From contig CAUWJP010000027.1 of assembly GCA_963559135.1 (NCBI GenBank), positions 1 through 44,122 on the forward strand: DNA of 44,122 bases, given 5' to 3'. This stretch comes from Sellimonas sp963559135 (lineage in GTDB: Bacteria; Bacillota; Clostridia; Lachnospirales; Lachnospiraceae). This document shows, in pieces, positions 6,715 through 14,764 of this stretch; within the stretch, counting starts at the first letter, position 1; every line of letters begins with the position of its first letter. A model generated the notes under the pieces. The model was not told the origin of the DNA. It searched no databases and was given only the letters and a program-made list of their open reading frames with translations. The translations under genes and the position numbers were made by a program.

Positions 6715-7635
6715 TTATCTGACTTCCTCTCTAATACTCATGATCATCTCAAACAGTCTTTCCAGTTCCTCGTCAGAATAATACTCGATTTCTATTTTTC
6801 CTTTACCATTTGCCTTTCTATTAACACAGACTTTCGTTCCCATGATTCCTTTCATTTTTTCTTCCAGATCATGGTAGATAAAATCATTTTCCCTTTTTTC
6901 TTTCTTTTTCTCCGGTTTTGGTTTATTCCATTCACGGATCAGTTTTTCTGTCTCTCTTACACTCAGTTTTTGATCGAAAACCTGAGTTGCAGCCGTATAT
7001 TGTTCATCCTTATCTTCCAGAGCGAGCAGCGCCCTTGCATGTCCGCTTGAAATCATGTCATCAATCAGCATCTGCTGTACTCTTTCGTCCAGCTTCAGGA
7101 GACGGATAGAGTTTGTTACCGCTGTTCTGCTCTTTCCGACACGTTCCGCGATTTCATCCTGCTTCATGGAAAACTCTTCCATCAGTCTTTTGTACGCCTG
7201 TGCTTCTTCCACCGGATTCAGGTTTTCTCTCTGAATATTTTCGATCAATGCGATCTCAACAACTTCCTGCTTGGAATATTCTCTTACAATCACCGGCACT
7301 TCCTTGATTCCGGCTATCTTAGCTGCCCGCCATCTTCGTTCTCCGGCGATAATTTCATAATATCCGTCTTTTTTCTGTACAAGAAGCGGTTGCAGTACTC
7401 CAAACTGCTTGATCGACTCTGCAAGTTCCAGAAGGGCATCCTCCTCAAAATTTCTTCTCGGCTGTTCTCTGTTTGGTTCAATCATATTGATTTTCACCAG
7501 TTTTTCTCCAGTTGATACCGTTTCTTCTGTTTTTTCTTTTGCAGGCGTACTCTTTTTGGCCGAACGGTTATCCGGGATCAGACTGTCCAGTCCCTTTCCA
7601 AGGCCTTTTCCTAATCCACTTCTTTTCGCTGTCAT
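6715..7635 (-). CDS. parB: Chromosome-partitioning protein ParB (Spo0J)
   Basis: A 306-aa ParB/Spo0J protein. In this family it binds parS, uses CTP to clamp and spread on DNA, and recruits SMC to align chromosome arms. The N-terminal nuclease-like CTPase domain shows GERRWRAAKIAG (around residues 95-106) and ENIQRENLNPVEEA (~130-143). A helix-turn-helix follows (KQDEIAERVGKSRTAVTNSI), and the C-terminal ~50 residues form the dimerisation part. Residues 1-50 are a basic low-complexity tail that should contact ParA. Its ATG overlaps the parA stop (ATGA). Its target sites occur at 8466-8685 and 9771-9786. Confidence 0.96.
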   Translation of the reverse strand: MTAKRSGLGKGLGKGLDSLIPDNRSAKKSTPAKEKTEETVSTGEKLVKINMIEPNREQPRRNFEEDALLELAESIKQFGVLQPLLVQKKDGYYEIIAGERRWRAAKIAGIKEVPVIVREYSKQEVVEIALIENIQRENLNPVEEAQAYKRLMEEFSMKQDEIAERVGKSRTAVTNSIRLLKLDERVQQMLIDDMISSGHARALLALEDKDEQYTAATQVFDQKLSVRETEKLIREWNKPKPEKKKEKRENDFIYHDLEEKMKGIMGTKVCVNRKANGKGKIEIEYYSDEELERLFEMIMSIREEVR

Positions 7636-8402
7636 TCTTCTTCTCCTTTATGAATCACTTCATCTGCCAATAGCATATAACTTTCTGCTCCGGTTGACTT
7701 TGGATCATACAGATTAATCGGCATACCATAACTTGGTGCTTCAGCAAGTCTGATATTTCTCGGAATGATTGTCTTGTAGATTGTCTGTTCCAGATTATCT
7801 TTTACATTTTCCACTACCTGAAGAGAAAGATTCGTTCTTGCGTCATACATTGTGAATACAACACCTTCCATCTTCAGATTTTCATTCAGTCTTTCCTGCA
7901 CCAGCTCAATGGTGTGGATCAGCTGGCTTAATCCCTCCAACGCATAGTATTCACACTGGATCGGAACCAGTACACTGTCAGCTGTTGTCATTGCATTGAT
8001 TGTCAGCATATTTAAAGATGGAGGACAGTCGATAATTACATAATCATAATTTTCTCTGATCTTCGCCACTTCGTCTCTGAGGATATATTCTTTATTTTCT
8101 ACCCCAATCATCTCGATTTCGGCAGCTGACAGGTCAATATTTGTAGGAAGCACGTCCAGATTTTCAATCACCTCTTTGCACAGGACCTCTTCAATCCCTG
8201 CCTTTCCAATGATCAGATCATAGACTGTATTTTCTACCTGGTCTTTCTCTACCCCCAGCCCGCTGGTCATATTTCCCTGCGGGTCCATGTCAATCGCCAA
8301 TACTTTCTGTCCTTTTGCCGCCAGACACGAGGATAAATTAATAGCTGTTGTCGTCTTGCCGACGCCACCTTTCTGATTGGCAACCGCAATTATTCTACCC
8401 AT
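7632..8402 (-). CDS. parA: Chromosome-partitioning ATPase ParA (Soj)
   Basis: A 256-aa deviant-Walker ATPase of the ParA/Soj family, working with ParB in origin segregation and, in Bacillus, modulating DnaA. The deviant Walker A KGGVGKTTTAINL is at residues ~11-23. Switch I contains DMDPQGN, and Walker B is YVIIDCPPSLN. Length is typical of chromosomal Soj. It is the first gene of a leftward operon with parB, DUF4446, serS and DUF3881. An AAAGGTG ribosome-binding site precedes the ATG. Four parS sites lie directly upstream and could couple ParB spreading to this promoter. Confidence 0.96.
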   Translation of the reverse strand: MGRIIAVANQKGGVGKTTTAINLSSCLAAKGQKVLAIDMDPQGNMTSGLGVEKDQVENTVYDLIIGKAGIEEVLCKEVIENLDVLPTNIDLSAAEIEMIGVENKEYILRDEVAKIRENYDYVIIDCPPSLNMLTINAMTTADSVLVPIQCEYYALEGLSQLIHTIELVQERLNENLKMEGVVFTMYDARTNLSLQVVENVKDNLEQTIYKTIIPRNIRLAEAPSYGMPINLYDPKSTGAESYMLLADEVIHKGEEE

Positions 8403-8465
8403 TTATACTTCACCTTTCTTTCATAAGCCTTATTATAACATTTTTTATTTCTATAATCTATATAA

Positions 8466-8481
8466 TGTTTCATGTGAAACA
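8466..8481. promoter_or_regulatory. parS site (one mismatch)
   Basis: TGTTTCATGTGAAACA differs from the palindromic parS at one central base. It is the parS site nearest to parA, 64 bp upstream of its start. Confidence 0.75.
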
Positions 8482-8529
8482 TTAAAAATTCGTAACGATT
8501 TGTCTATAAATTTCAAATTTCCAATAAAA

Positions 8530-8545
8530 TGTTTCACGTGGAACA
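8530..8545. promoter_or_regulatory. parS site
   Basis: TGTTTCACGTGGAACA matches the Firmicute parS consensus (tGTTNCACGTGAAACa type), with one half-site carrying GGAAC. Confidence 0.9.
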
Positions 8546-8594
8546 TCAAGAGATTCATAATCTTCTAAACCACCTACCTCAATTTTTATTATAA

Positions 8595-8610
8595 TGTTTC
8601 ACGTGGAACA
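8595..8610. promoter_or_regulatory. parS site
   Basis: TGTTTCACGTGGAACA, identical to the site at 8530-8545 and in the same orientation, 65 bp further on. Confidence 0.9.
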
Positions 8611-8669
8611 TCATAGTAATGTTATTCTTCCTTCGATTCAAAATCATAGTTGTCACCCAGTCTCACTCA

Positions 8670-8685
8670 TGTTTCACGTGAAACA
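8670..8685. promoter_or_regulatory. parS site
   Basis: TGTTTCACGTGAAACA, a perfect 16-bp palindrome. It is the last of four parS sites spaced about 65-75 bp apart between parA and the divergent hydrolase gene. The rest of 8403-8804 is AT-rich, and I see no other gene in it. Confidence 0.92.
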
Positions 8686-8804
8686 TTCTGTTTTCAACAC
8701 GAGGGAAGAAACGTGTCGAAAATTTCATACATTCACTGCTTTTCTTGCTCTATCCAATGTAGTATAATATATCATAAGAATAACTATGAAAGTTGGCCAA
8801 ATTT

Positions 8805-9755
8805 ATGAAGAAAAAAATAAGATCTTTTGTTATCCTTACTGCCTTATGTGCAGCTACAATACATATTATAAACAGAACAATTCATCATCTCTCTACATTG
8901 CATGATCTGCTTCACAGAGAAAACGATGCTGACTATGAATGGCGTTTTGGAAAAATTCATTATAGAAAATGTGGTACAGGCAAGCCTCTGCTGCTACTCC
9001 ACAACCTTGCTCCGGCAAGTTCATCTGTAGAATGGTCTCACGTGGTTCCATTACTTTCCAAGGAGCATACTGTTTACACCGTAGATCTTCTTGGCTGTGG
9101 TCAGTCTGACAAACCAAACCTGACCTATACAACTTTCCTTTATGTGCAGATGATTTCCGATTTTATCAAACATGTGGTCCATGAACCGGTAGATGTCATC
9201 GCCACCGGTGCTTCTGCTCCTCTTGTAGCAATGACAGCGACAGCCAGCCAGGAGCTAATTGATAAAATGATTTTCGTCAATCCACAAAGCCTGTATGAAT
9301 TAGCTAAGATACCTTCCAAGCGTAGCAAATTATTATATCACTTTATCAACCTGCCGCTACTTGGCACTTTCCTTTATAATATTTTGTTCTGTCGGAGACG
9401 GATTGCCGCAAAATCTGAAGAAGCATTCTTTGATCCTGCTCAAATCGATGAGATGATGATCGATACTTATTATGAATCCGCTCATCTGGATCATATGCAC
9501 TCTAGATACCTGTTTGCAAGTATCCGTGGCAACTATACGAATGTGAACCTTGCACCATTCCTTTCAAAGATCACGCACAGTATATTTATTATTACAGGTG
9601 CTGAGAATCCTCTCTTTAATGAGAATGCATCTCAGTATCAAAAGTATCTTCCGTCAATTGAAATTGTCTCCATGGGACAGACAAAATCCTATCCTCACAT
9701 AGAAAAACCGGAAGAATTTTGTGAACAGGTTGAGATCCTTCTTGATCCTAAATAA
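8805..9755 (+). CDS. Alpha/beta-fold hydrolase, N-terminally membrane-anchored
   Basis: A ~316-aa protein. Residues 5-25 form a hydrophobic N-terminal anchor or signal after a KKK stretch. The rest is an alpha/beta-hydrolase fold with LLLLHNLAPASSS (oxyanion-loop region) and VYTVDLLGCGQSDKP. The nucleophile elbow ATGASAPLV puts Ser at ~137 in a G-x-S-x-P context instead of G-x-S-x-G. The C-terminal HIEKPEEF provides a plausible catalytic His. The usual acid position reads GAENP, without Asp. The substrate is unknown. ATG at 8805 is preferred; a TTG at 8793 in frame is the alternative, and neither has a strong ribosome-binding site. The gene lies alone between parS sites and is oriented towards the origin. 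Confidence 0.8.
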   Translation: MKKKIRSFVILTALCAATIHIINRTIHHLSTLHDLLHRENDADYEWRFGKIHYRKCGTGKPLLLLHNLAPASSSVEWSHVVPLLSKEHTVYTVDLLGCGQSDKPNLTYTTFLYVQMISDFIKHVVHEPVDVIATGASAPLVAMTATASQELIDKMIFVNPQSLYELAKIPSKRSKLLYHFINLPLLGTFLYNILFCRRRIAAKSEEAFFDPAQIDEMMIDTYYESAHLDHMHSRYLFASIRGNYTNVNLAPFLSKITHSIFIITGAENPLFNENASQYQKYLPSIEIVSMGQTKSYPHIEKPEEFCEQVEILLDPK

Positions 9756-9759
9756 AATA

Positions 9760-9797
9760 AAAAAAATGAGTGTTTCACGTGAAACACTCATTTTTTT
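9760..9797. terminator. Bidirectional terminator built around a parS site
   Basis: A perfect 38-bp palindrome (A7 ATGAGTGTTTCAC / GTGAAACACTCAT T7-type arms) lies 4 bp after the hydrolase stop and 1 bp before the end of rsmG. Its A/T ends give a U-tract in either direction, so it should terminate both convergent genes. The central 16 bp (9771-9786) are a perfect parS, TGTTTCACGTGAAACA. The loop would be only about four bases. Confidence 0.85.
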
Positions 9798-9798
9798 A

Positions 9799-10512
9799 TT
9801 ACTGCAATGGTTCTTTTGCAGGCAATCCTGCCTTTCTTGGATATTTCTTTGCTGTAGATTTGATTTTCTTGATTTTAATGAATGAACGGCCAATCTCAGT
9901 TCCCTGCAGCTTAAACTTGTATACTTCTTCGATTGTTCCTCCAAGAATTTTTGCTGCATTGAGCGCCTGCTCTACTTCCTCATCAACTTCCTCGGATTTA
10001 TATGGCACAAAATAGCCTCCAACTTTTACATAAGGAAGACAATATTCCGATAAAGTAGCCAGATTAGCCACCGCACGCGATACACAAAGATCAAATTTTT
10101 CTCTGTAATCCGGCTTTTTAGCGAAATCCTCCGCTCTACCATGGATTGTTCTGATTCCGGTAAGACCAAGCTTTTCAATTACCTCGTCCAGAAACCGGAT
10201 TCTTTTATTTAATGAATCCAACAATACAACTTCAATCTCCGGAAAGACAATTTTAAGTGGAATTCCCGGAAATCCGGCTCCGGTTCCTACATCAATCAAT
10301 GACGATACCTTTGTCATATCACAGCTTTTGACAATCGAAAGGCTGTCCAGAAAATGTTTTTCATTTACTTCCTCATATTCTGTAATTCCGGTGAGATTCA
10401 TTACCTTATTCCACTCCACCAGAATTTCATAATACTGATCAAACTGTTCATACTGTCTGTCCGTCAGGGAAAGACCGATCTCTTTTAATCTTGCTTCAAA
10501 CACTTTATCCAC
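9799..10512 (-). CDS. rsmG: 16S rRNA (guanine527-N7)-methyltransferase RsmG
   Basis: A 237-aa class I SAM-dependent methyltransferase. RsmG (GidB) makes m7G527 in 16S rRNA, and its loss gives low-level streptomycin resistance in many species. The SAM-binding motif LIDVGTGAGFPGIPLKIVFP is at residues ~68-87. VVLLDSLNKRIRFLDEV follows as the acidic ribose-binding strand, and DLCVSRAVANL is the characteristic catalytic-side motif. Length is typical. It is the last gene of the rpmH-to-rsmG cluster, 18 nt after mnmG, and ends against the parS-terminator palindrome. Confidence 0.97.
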   Translation of the reverse strand: MDKVFEARLKEIGLSLTDRQYEQFDQYYEILVEWNKVMNLTGITEYEEVNEKHFLDSLSIVKSCDMTKVSSLIDVGTGAGFPGIPLKIVFPEIEVVLLDSLNKRIRFLDEVIEKLGLTGIRTIHGRAEDFAKKPDYREKFDLCVSRAVANLATLSEYCLPYVKVGGYFVPYKSEEVDEEVEQALNAAKILGGTIEEVYKFKLQGTEIGRSFIKIKKIKSTAKKYPRKAGLPAKEPLQ

Positions 10513-10530
10513 TCTTCTTCTCCTTTCCCC

Positions 10531-12432
10531 TTAAGCCCTTCTCATGGACTCCAGATAGACCAGCAACACAGAAATATCCGCCGGTGAAACTCCTGAGATT
10601 CTGGATGCCTGTCCAATAGATACCGGACGCTGCGCGCTCAGCTTTTGCACCGCCTCAATCCGCAAGCTTTTCACATCGTTATAATCAATATCTGCCGGTA
10701 TTTTCTTTTTCTCCATCTTCTTGAACTGTTCTACCTGCCGCATCTGCCGCTTGATATATCCATCATATTTGATATTAATATCGACCTGTTCAGCCACTTC
10801 TTCTGGAATCTGCGGCCTGTTTTCATCTATCGGAGCCAGAACATTGTAATGAAGTTCCGGTCTCCGGATCAGATCCGCAATATTTGCTCCAGAGTTCAGC
10901 GGTGTACTTCCATACTGTATTAGTAGATTCTGCACCTTTTCACTCGTTCCAACATTTACATGTTCTACTCGTTCTATCTCAGACGCTATCATTTTTTCCT
11001 TTTCCAGAAGTTTCTCATACCGTTCCTCTGAAATCAACCCGATTTCATAACCAATCTTTGTCAATCTCTGGTCTGCATTATCCTGACGAAGCAGGAGGCG
11101 GTATTCTGCCCTGGATGTCATCATTCTGTATGGTTCATGGCTCTCTTTTGTCACCAGGTCATCGATAAGAACACCGATATAAGCCTGAGAACGGTCCAGA
11201 ATAAGCTGTTCTTTCCCAAGGATCTTCTGCGCCGCATTGATGCCTGCCACAAGCCCCTGTGCCGCAGCCTCCTCATAACCGGAGCTTCCGTTAAACTGTC
11301 CAGCACTGTAGAGTCCTTCCACTTTCCGAAATTCCAGAGTCGGATAAAGCTGTCTTGCATCGATGCAGTCGTACTCGATCGCATAGGCATTTCTCACAAT
11401 CTTCGCATGCTCCAGCCCCGGTACAGAACGGTACATCTCATACTGAACATCTTCCGGAAGAGAACTGGACATACCTCCGATATACATCTCATTCGTATAT
11501 TCCCCCTCCGGTTCAATGAATACCTGATGCCTGTTTTTATCTGCGAATTTTACGACCTTGTCTTCGATAGACGGACAATACCTCGGTCCGGTTCCTTCAA
11601 TTGCGCCGGAAAACAAAGGTGATCTGTCCAGATTGTTTCGAATGATTTCGTGGGTTTTCTCATTCGTATACGTGAGCCAGCAGGAAATCTGCTCCCTCTG
11701 AACTGTCTCCGGATCTGTGGTAAAGGAAAACGGTGTGATTCTTTCGTCTCCCTTCTGCTCTTCCATTTTAGAAAAATCAATCGATCTGCGGTCGATTCTC
11801 GCTGGAGTTCCGGTCTTAAAACGGTACATTGATACGCCGAGCTTCTTCATACAATCAGACAAGTACGTGGACGCCTGAAGGCCATTTGGGCCGGTTTCTA
11901 TGCTGACATCACCATAAATACACCTTGCCTTTAAATACGTTCCTGTACAAAGGATTACGGCCTTACAGCGGTATATGGCGCCGGAGATGATCTGCACTCC
12001 GGTAACTTTCCCGTCTTCCACAAGAATATCAGCCACTTCCGCCTGCTTCAAATCCAGCCCCGGCTGGTTTTCCAGTACCATACGCATGGCCTTACTGTAT
12101 TCCTGTTTATCCGCCTGCGCTCTCAATGAATGAACAGCAGGCCCTTTGGAACGATTCAGCATTTTTGACTGGATGAATGTACGGTCGATGACTTTTCCCA
12201 TCTCTCCACCAAGAGCATCCACCTCTCTTACCAGATGTCCTTTCGATGTTCCGCCGATATTCGGATTGCACGGCATCATAGCCACACTTTCCATACTGAC
12301 CGTAAAGACAATCGTCCTCATCCCAAGTCTTGCCGCTGCCAGAGCCGCCTCGCAGCCCGCATGTCCGGCACCGATTACGGCCACATCGTACTCGTCTTTA
12401 TTTTCCCATACAGAATTTACTGAATATTTCAT
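10531..12432 (-). CDS. mnmG: tRNA uridine-5-carboxymethylaminomethyl modification enzyme MnmG
   Basis: A 633-aa FAD-binding protein. With MnmE it installs (carboxymethyl)aminomethyl groups at U34 of tRNAs that read split codon boxes. The N-terminal FAD dinucleotide fold VIGAGHAGCEAALAAARLG is at residues ~19-37. CNPNIGGTSKGHLVREVDALGG follows, with its conserved Cys (~54). The C-terminal helical MnmE/tRNA-binding domain spans ~560-633. The ATG at 12432 lies inside the 3' end of mnmE, a 35-nt overlap. AGGA 8 nt upstream supports this start. Translational coupling with mnmE is likely. Confidence 0.97.
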   Translation of the reverse strand: MKYSVNSVWENKDEYDVAVIGAGHAGCEAALAAARLGMRTIVFTVSMESVAMMPCNPNIGGTSKGHLVREVDALGGEMGKVIDRTFIQSKMLNRSKGPAVHSLRAQADKQEYSKAMRMVLENQPGLDLKQAEVADILVEDGKVTGVQIISGAIYRCKAVILCTGTYLKARCIYGDVSIETGPNGLQASTYLSDCMKKLGVSMYRFKTGTPARIDRRSIDFSKMEEQKGDERITPFSFTTDPETVQREQISCWLTYTNEKTHEIIRNNLDRSPLFSGAIEGTGPRYCPSIEDKVVKFADKNRHQVFIEPEGEYTNEMYIGGMSSSLPEDVQYEMYRSVPGLEHAKIVRNAYAIEYDCIDARQLYPTLEFRKVEGLYSAGQFNGSSGYEEAAAQGLVAGINAAQKILGKEQLILDRSQAYIGVLIDDLVTKESHEPYRMMTSRAEYRLLLRQDNADQRLTKIGYEIGLISEERYEKLLEKEKMIASEIERVEHVNVGTSEKVQNLLIQYGSTPLNSGANIADLIRRPELHYNVLAPIDENRPQIPEEVAEQVDINIKYDGYIKRQMRQVEQFKKMEKKKIPADIDYNDVKSLRIEAVQKLSAQRPVSIGQASRISGVSPADISVLLVYLESMRRA

Positions 12433-13771
12433 TAACCAGATCCTCTCCTATCGTTTCTCCCGTAATACTTCCAAGCGCTTCGTATGCATCCATCAGATCA
12501 ATCGTATAAAAATCCTCCGGCATACCGTCTTCGATACTTCGTTTTACCTGTTTCAGACTTGTAAAGGCCTGTTCCAACGCCTCTTTCTGCCTCACATTTG
12601 TAATATAAACTTCATCATTGAAGGCAATCTCGCCCCGGAAAAACATCTCCTTTACGGTCTGCTCCAGCTCGTAGATTCCCTCTTCTTCCTTTGCGGAAAT
12701 CTCAATCATCGGCTTATCCAGATGTTCCTGAATCATCTCTTTTGTCACCGTTGTCTCAAGATCCGACTTATTCAACAGGACAATCACGTTCTTATCCTGT
12801 ATCATATCCATGATCTCAAAATCATTTTCATCCAGATTTCTCGATGCGTCAACTACAAAAATAATCAAATCTGCATCTTCCACCTGATTTTTTGCCCGGT
12901 CAACACCGATTTTTTCCACCACATCTTCTGTCTTACGGATTCCGGCCGTATCCATAATATTGAGGCTGACCCCGTTTAACTGGATGTGCTCCTCCAGAAT
13001 ATCCCTTGTCGTCCCCTCAATCTCCGTCACAATAGCCCGTTCTTCTCCTACCAGCGCATTCAGAAGAGAGGATTTACCTGCATTCGGTTTTCCTACAATC
13101 ACCGTCCGGATTCCTTCCTGCATCATTCTGCCGTTATCCGCAGTATCGATCAGTTTTTTCAATTCTTTCAACAATTCTTCTACTTTTTCCACAAGGGTAT
13201 CCCCGTATCCGTCCAGAGAAATATGCTCCGGATCGTCCAGGGCTGATTCAATATAGGCTGTGTGGTACAGAATTTCTTCCCTCATGGCGCTGATTTTACG
13301 CTGAATGCTTCCTTTCAGCTGACTGACTGAATTCTTCAGGGCATACTCATTTTTAGAATGAATGACGTCTATAACTGCCTCTGCCTGCGACAGATCCATC
13401 CTTCCATTCAGGAAAGCCCTCTTTGTAAATTCACCAGGTTCAGCAGCTCTGGCACCGTTTTTCAGCACGGTTTCCAGTATTTTTCTGACGACAAAGACTC
13501 CCCCGTGGCAGTCAATTTCCACGGTATCTTCTCCTGTATAGCTGTGCGGTCCTCTCATAAGCATCACCAGCACTTCATCTATCGTATTCTCCCCATCCTT
13601 GATCCACCCGTAATGTACGGTATGAGATGGCTGCGAGGATAGTGTTTTCTTGCCTTTATAAATCCTGTCTGCAATTTCAAATGCATCCGGTCCGCTGATC
13701 CTCACAATTCCGATTCCGGAATCCGACATAGCTGTCGAGATCGCTGCGATTGTCTCCGTTACTTTCATCAT
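12398..13771 (-). CDS. mnmE: tRNA modification GTPase MnmE
   Basis: A 457-aa protein with the usual three parts: a tetrahydrofolate-binding N-terminal domain (residues 1-118, with SGIGIVRISGPDAF), a helical domain, and an inserted Ras-like G domain (~218-375). The G domain has G1 GKPNAGKSS, G2 TTRDI, G3 DTAG and G4 NKSD. The chain ends FCMGK, which retains the invariant C-terminal Cys-x-Gly-Lys. It forms the MnmE-MnmG complex that modifies U34 of tRNA. The downstream partner mnmG overlaps by 35 nt. A 111-nt gap containing a hairpin separates it from khpB upstream. Confidence 0.97.
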   Translation of the reverse strand: MMKVTETIAAISTAMSDSGIGIVRISGPDAFEIADRIYKGKKTLSSQPSHTVHYGWIKDGENTIDEVLVMLMRGPHSYTGEDTVEIDCHGGVFVVRKILETVLKNGARAAEPGEFTKRAFLNGRMDLSQAEAVIDVIHSKNEYALKNSVSQLKGSIQRKISAMREEILYHTAYIESALDDPEHISLDGYGDTLVEKVEELLKELKKLIDTADNGRMMQEGIRTVIVGKPNAGKSSLLNALVGEERAIVTEIEGTTRDILEEHIQLNGVSLNIMDTAGIRKTEDVVEKIGVDRAKNQVEDADLIIFVVDASRNLDENDFEIMDMIQDKNVIVLLNKSDLETTVTKEMIQEHLDKPMIEISAKEEEGIYELEQTVKEMFFRGEIAFNDEVYITNVRQKEALEQAFTSLKQVKRSIEDGMPEDFYTIDLMDAYEALGSITGETIGEDLVNEIFSKFCMGK

Positions 13772-13831
13772 GTCTGCACCCTCTCTTGTTCCTGCATATT
13801 CTGCATTGGAAATATTTTCCTGTTCAAAAAC

Positions 13832-13876
13832 AAAAAAGGACAGATTCTCCTGTTGTCATGGAGATCAGCCCTTTTT
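13832..13876 (-). terminator. Imperfect hairpin between khpB (jag) and mnmE
   Basis: On the minus strand AAAAGGGCTGATCTCC and GGAGAATCTGTCCTTTT can pair with internal mismatches and are followed by TTTTTTGTTTTT. This suggests partial termination between the khpB and mnmE halves of the cluster. Confidence 0.5.
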
Positions 13877-13882
13877 CTATCT

Positions 13883-14740
13883 TTACTTATTTCTGATTAA
13901 GGTTACTACGACTCTTCTGTAAGGCTCTTCTCCTTCACTGTGCGTCGTCACATAACGGTCTGCCTGAAGAGCAGAATGAATAATTCTTCTTTCGTATGGA
14001 TTCATCGGTTCCAGAGCAACCGGTTTCTTCGTTCTCTTTACCTTGTAGGCAATGTTTTTCGCAAGATTTTCGAGAGTTTCTTTTCTTCTTCTTCTGTAGT
14101 CTTCTGTATCTAGTTTCACTCTCACATATCCATCCTGTGTCTTGTTTGCTACTCTGTTTGTAAGATACTGAAGAGAATCCAGTGTCTGACCTCTCTTACC
14201 GATCAGGATTCCCATATTCTTTCCATCCATCACGATTTCGAGAGCGCCCTCTTCATCAATACGGGATGAAATTTTAACTTCCATATCCATTGCGTGAAGC
14301 ACATCTGTGAGGAATTTCTCACATGCAGCAATCGTCTCATCCTGCACTTTTGCGAGCTTTTTACTCTCCTGAACCGGCTTTGTCTCTTTTACTTCTTTGA
14401 TTTCAGCCGTTTCCTTTTCTCTCCGCTCTTTCTTTTCTTTGCGCGGTTTTTTCTCTTTTAGCTCAGATTTCATCTCCGGTTTTACTGCTTTTTCATCAGC
14501 TTTTACCTCAGAGATAACCTCCTGGATTTCCTCTTTAAGCTCTTCTAATTCATCTTCTTTTTCGACTATTTTCTTTTTCCATGCACGAATGACAGCCTGT
14601 TTGCTTCCGATTCCAAGAAAACCGCTGCTTCCTTTTTCAATTACATCGTACTCCAGCATATCACTTGTAACACCAAGCTGGATCAGGGCTTCTGTAATTG
14701 CATCATCCACTGTTTTTGCTGATACTGTAATTTCACCCAT
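13883..14740 (-). CDS. khpB: RNA-binding protein KhpB (Jag/EloR)
   Basis: About 285 aa with an N-terminal Jag_N domain (MGEITVSAKTVDDAI..., with the GSSGFLGIGSKQA turn). A highly charged Lys/Glu linker of ~90 residues follows, then a KH domain with IGKRGQTLDSLQYL and a C-terminal R3H domain with ERRIIHSALQ. In streptococci the KhpA/KhpB pair binds RNA and controls cell elongation. The ATG before MGEITVSAK (14740) is preferred because homologues begin there and AGAGG lies upstream. A further in-frame ATG at 14761 would add seven residues. It follows yidC closely, the usual arrangement. Confidence 0.93.
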   Translation of the reverse strand: MGEITVSAKTVDDAITEALIQLGVTSDMLEYDVIEKGSSGFLGIGSKQAVIRAWKKKIVEKEDELEELKEEIQEVISEVKADEKAVKPEMKSELKEKKPRKEKKERREKETAEIKEVKETKPVQESKKLAKVQDETIAACEKFLTDVLHAMDMEVKISSRIDEEGALEIVMDGKNMGILIGKRGQTLDSLQYLTNRVANKTQDGYVRVKLDTEDYRRRRKETLENLAKNIAYKVKRTKKPVALEPMNPYERRIIHSALQADRYVTTHSEGEEPYRRVVVTLIRNK

Positions 14741-14764
14741 CCTGATAACCTCTTTCTTCATCTC

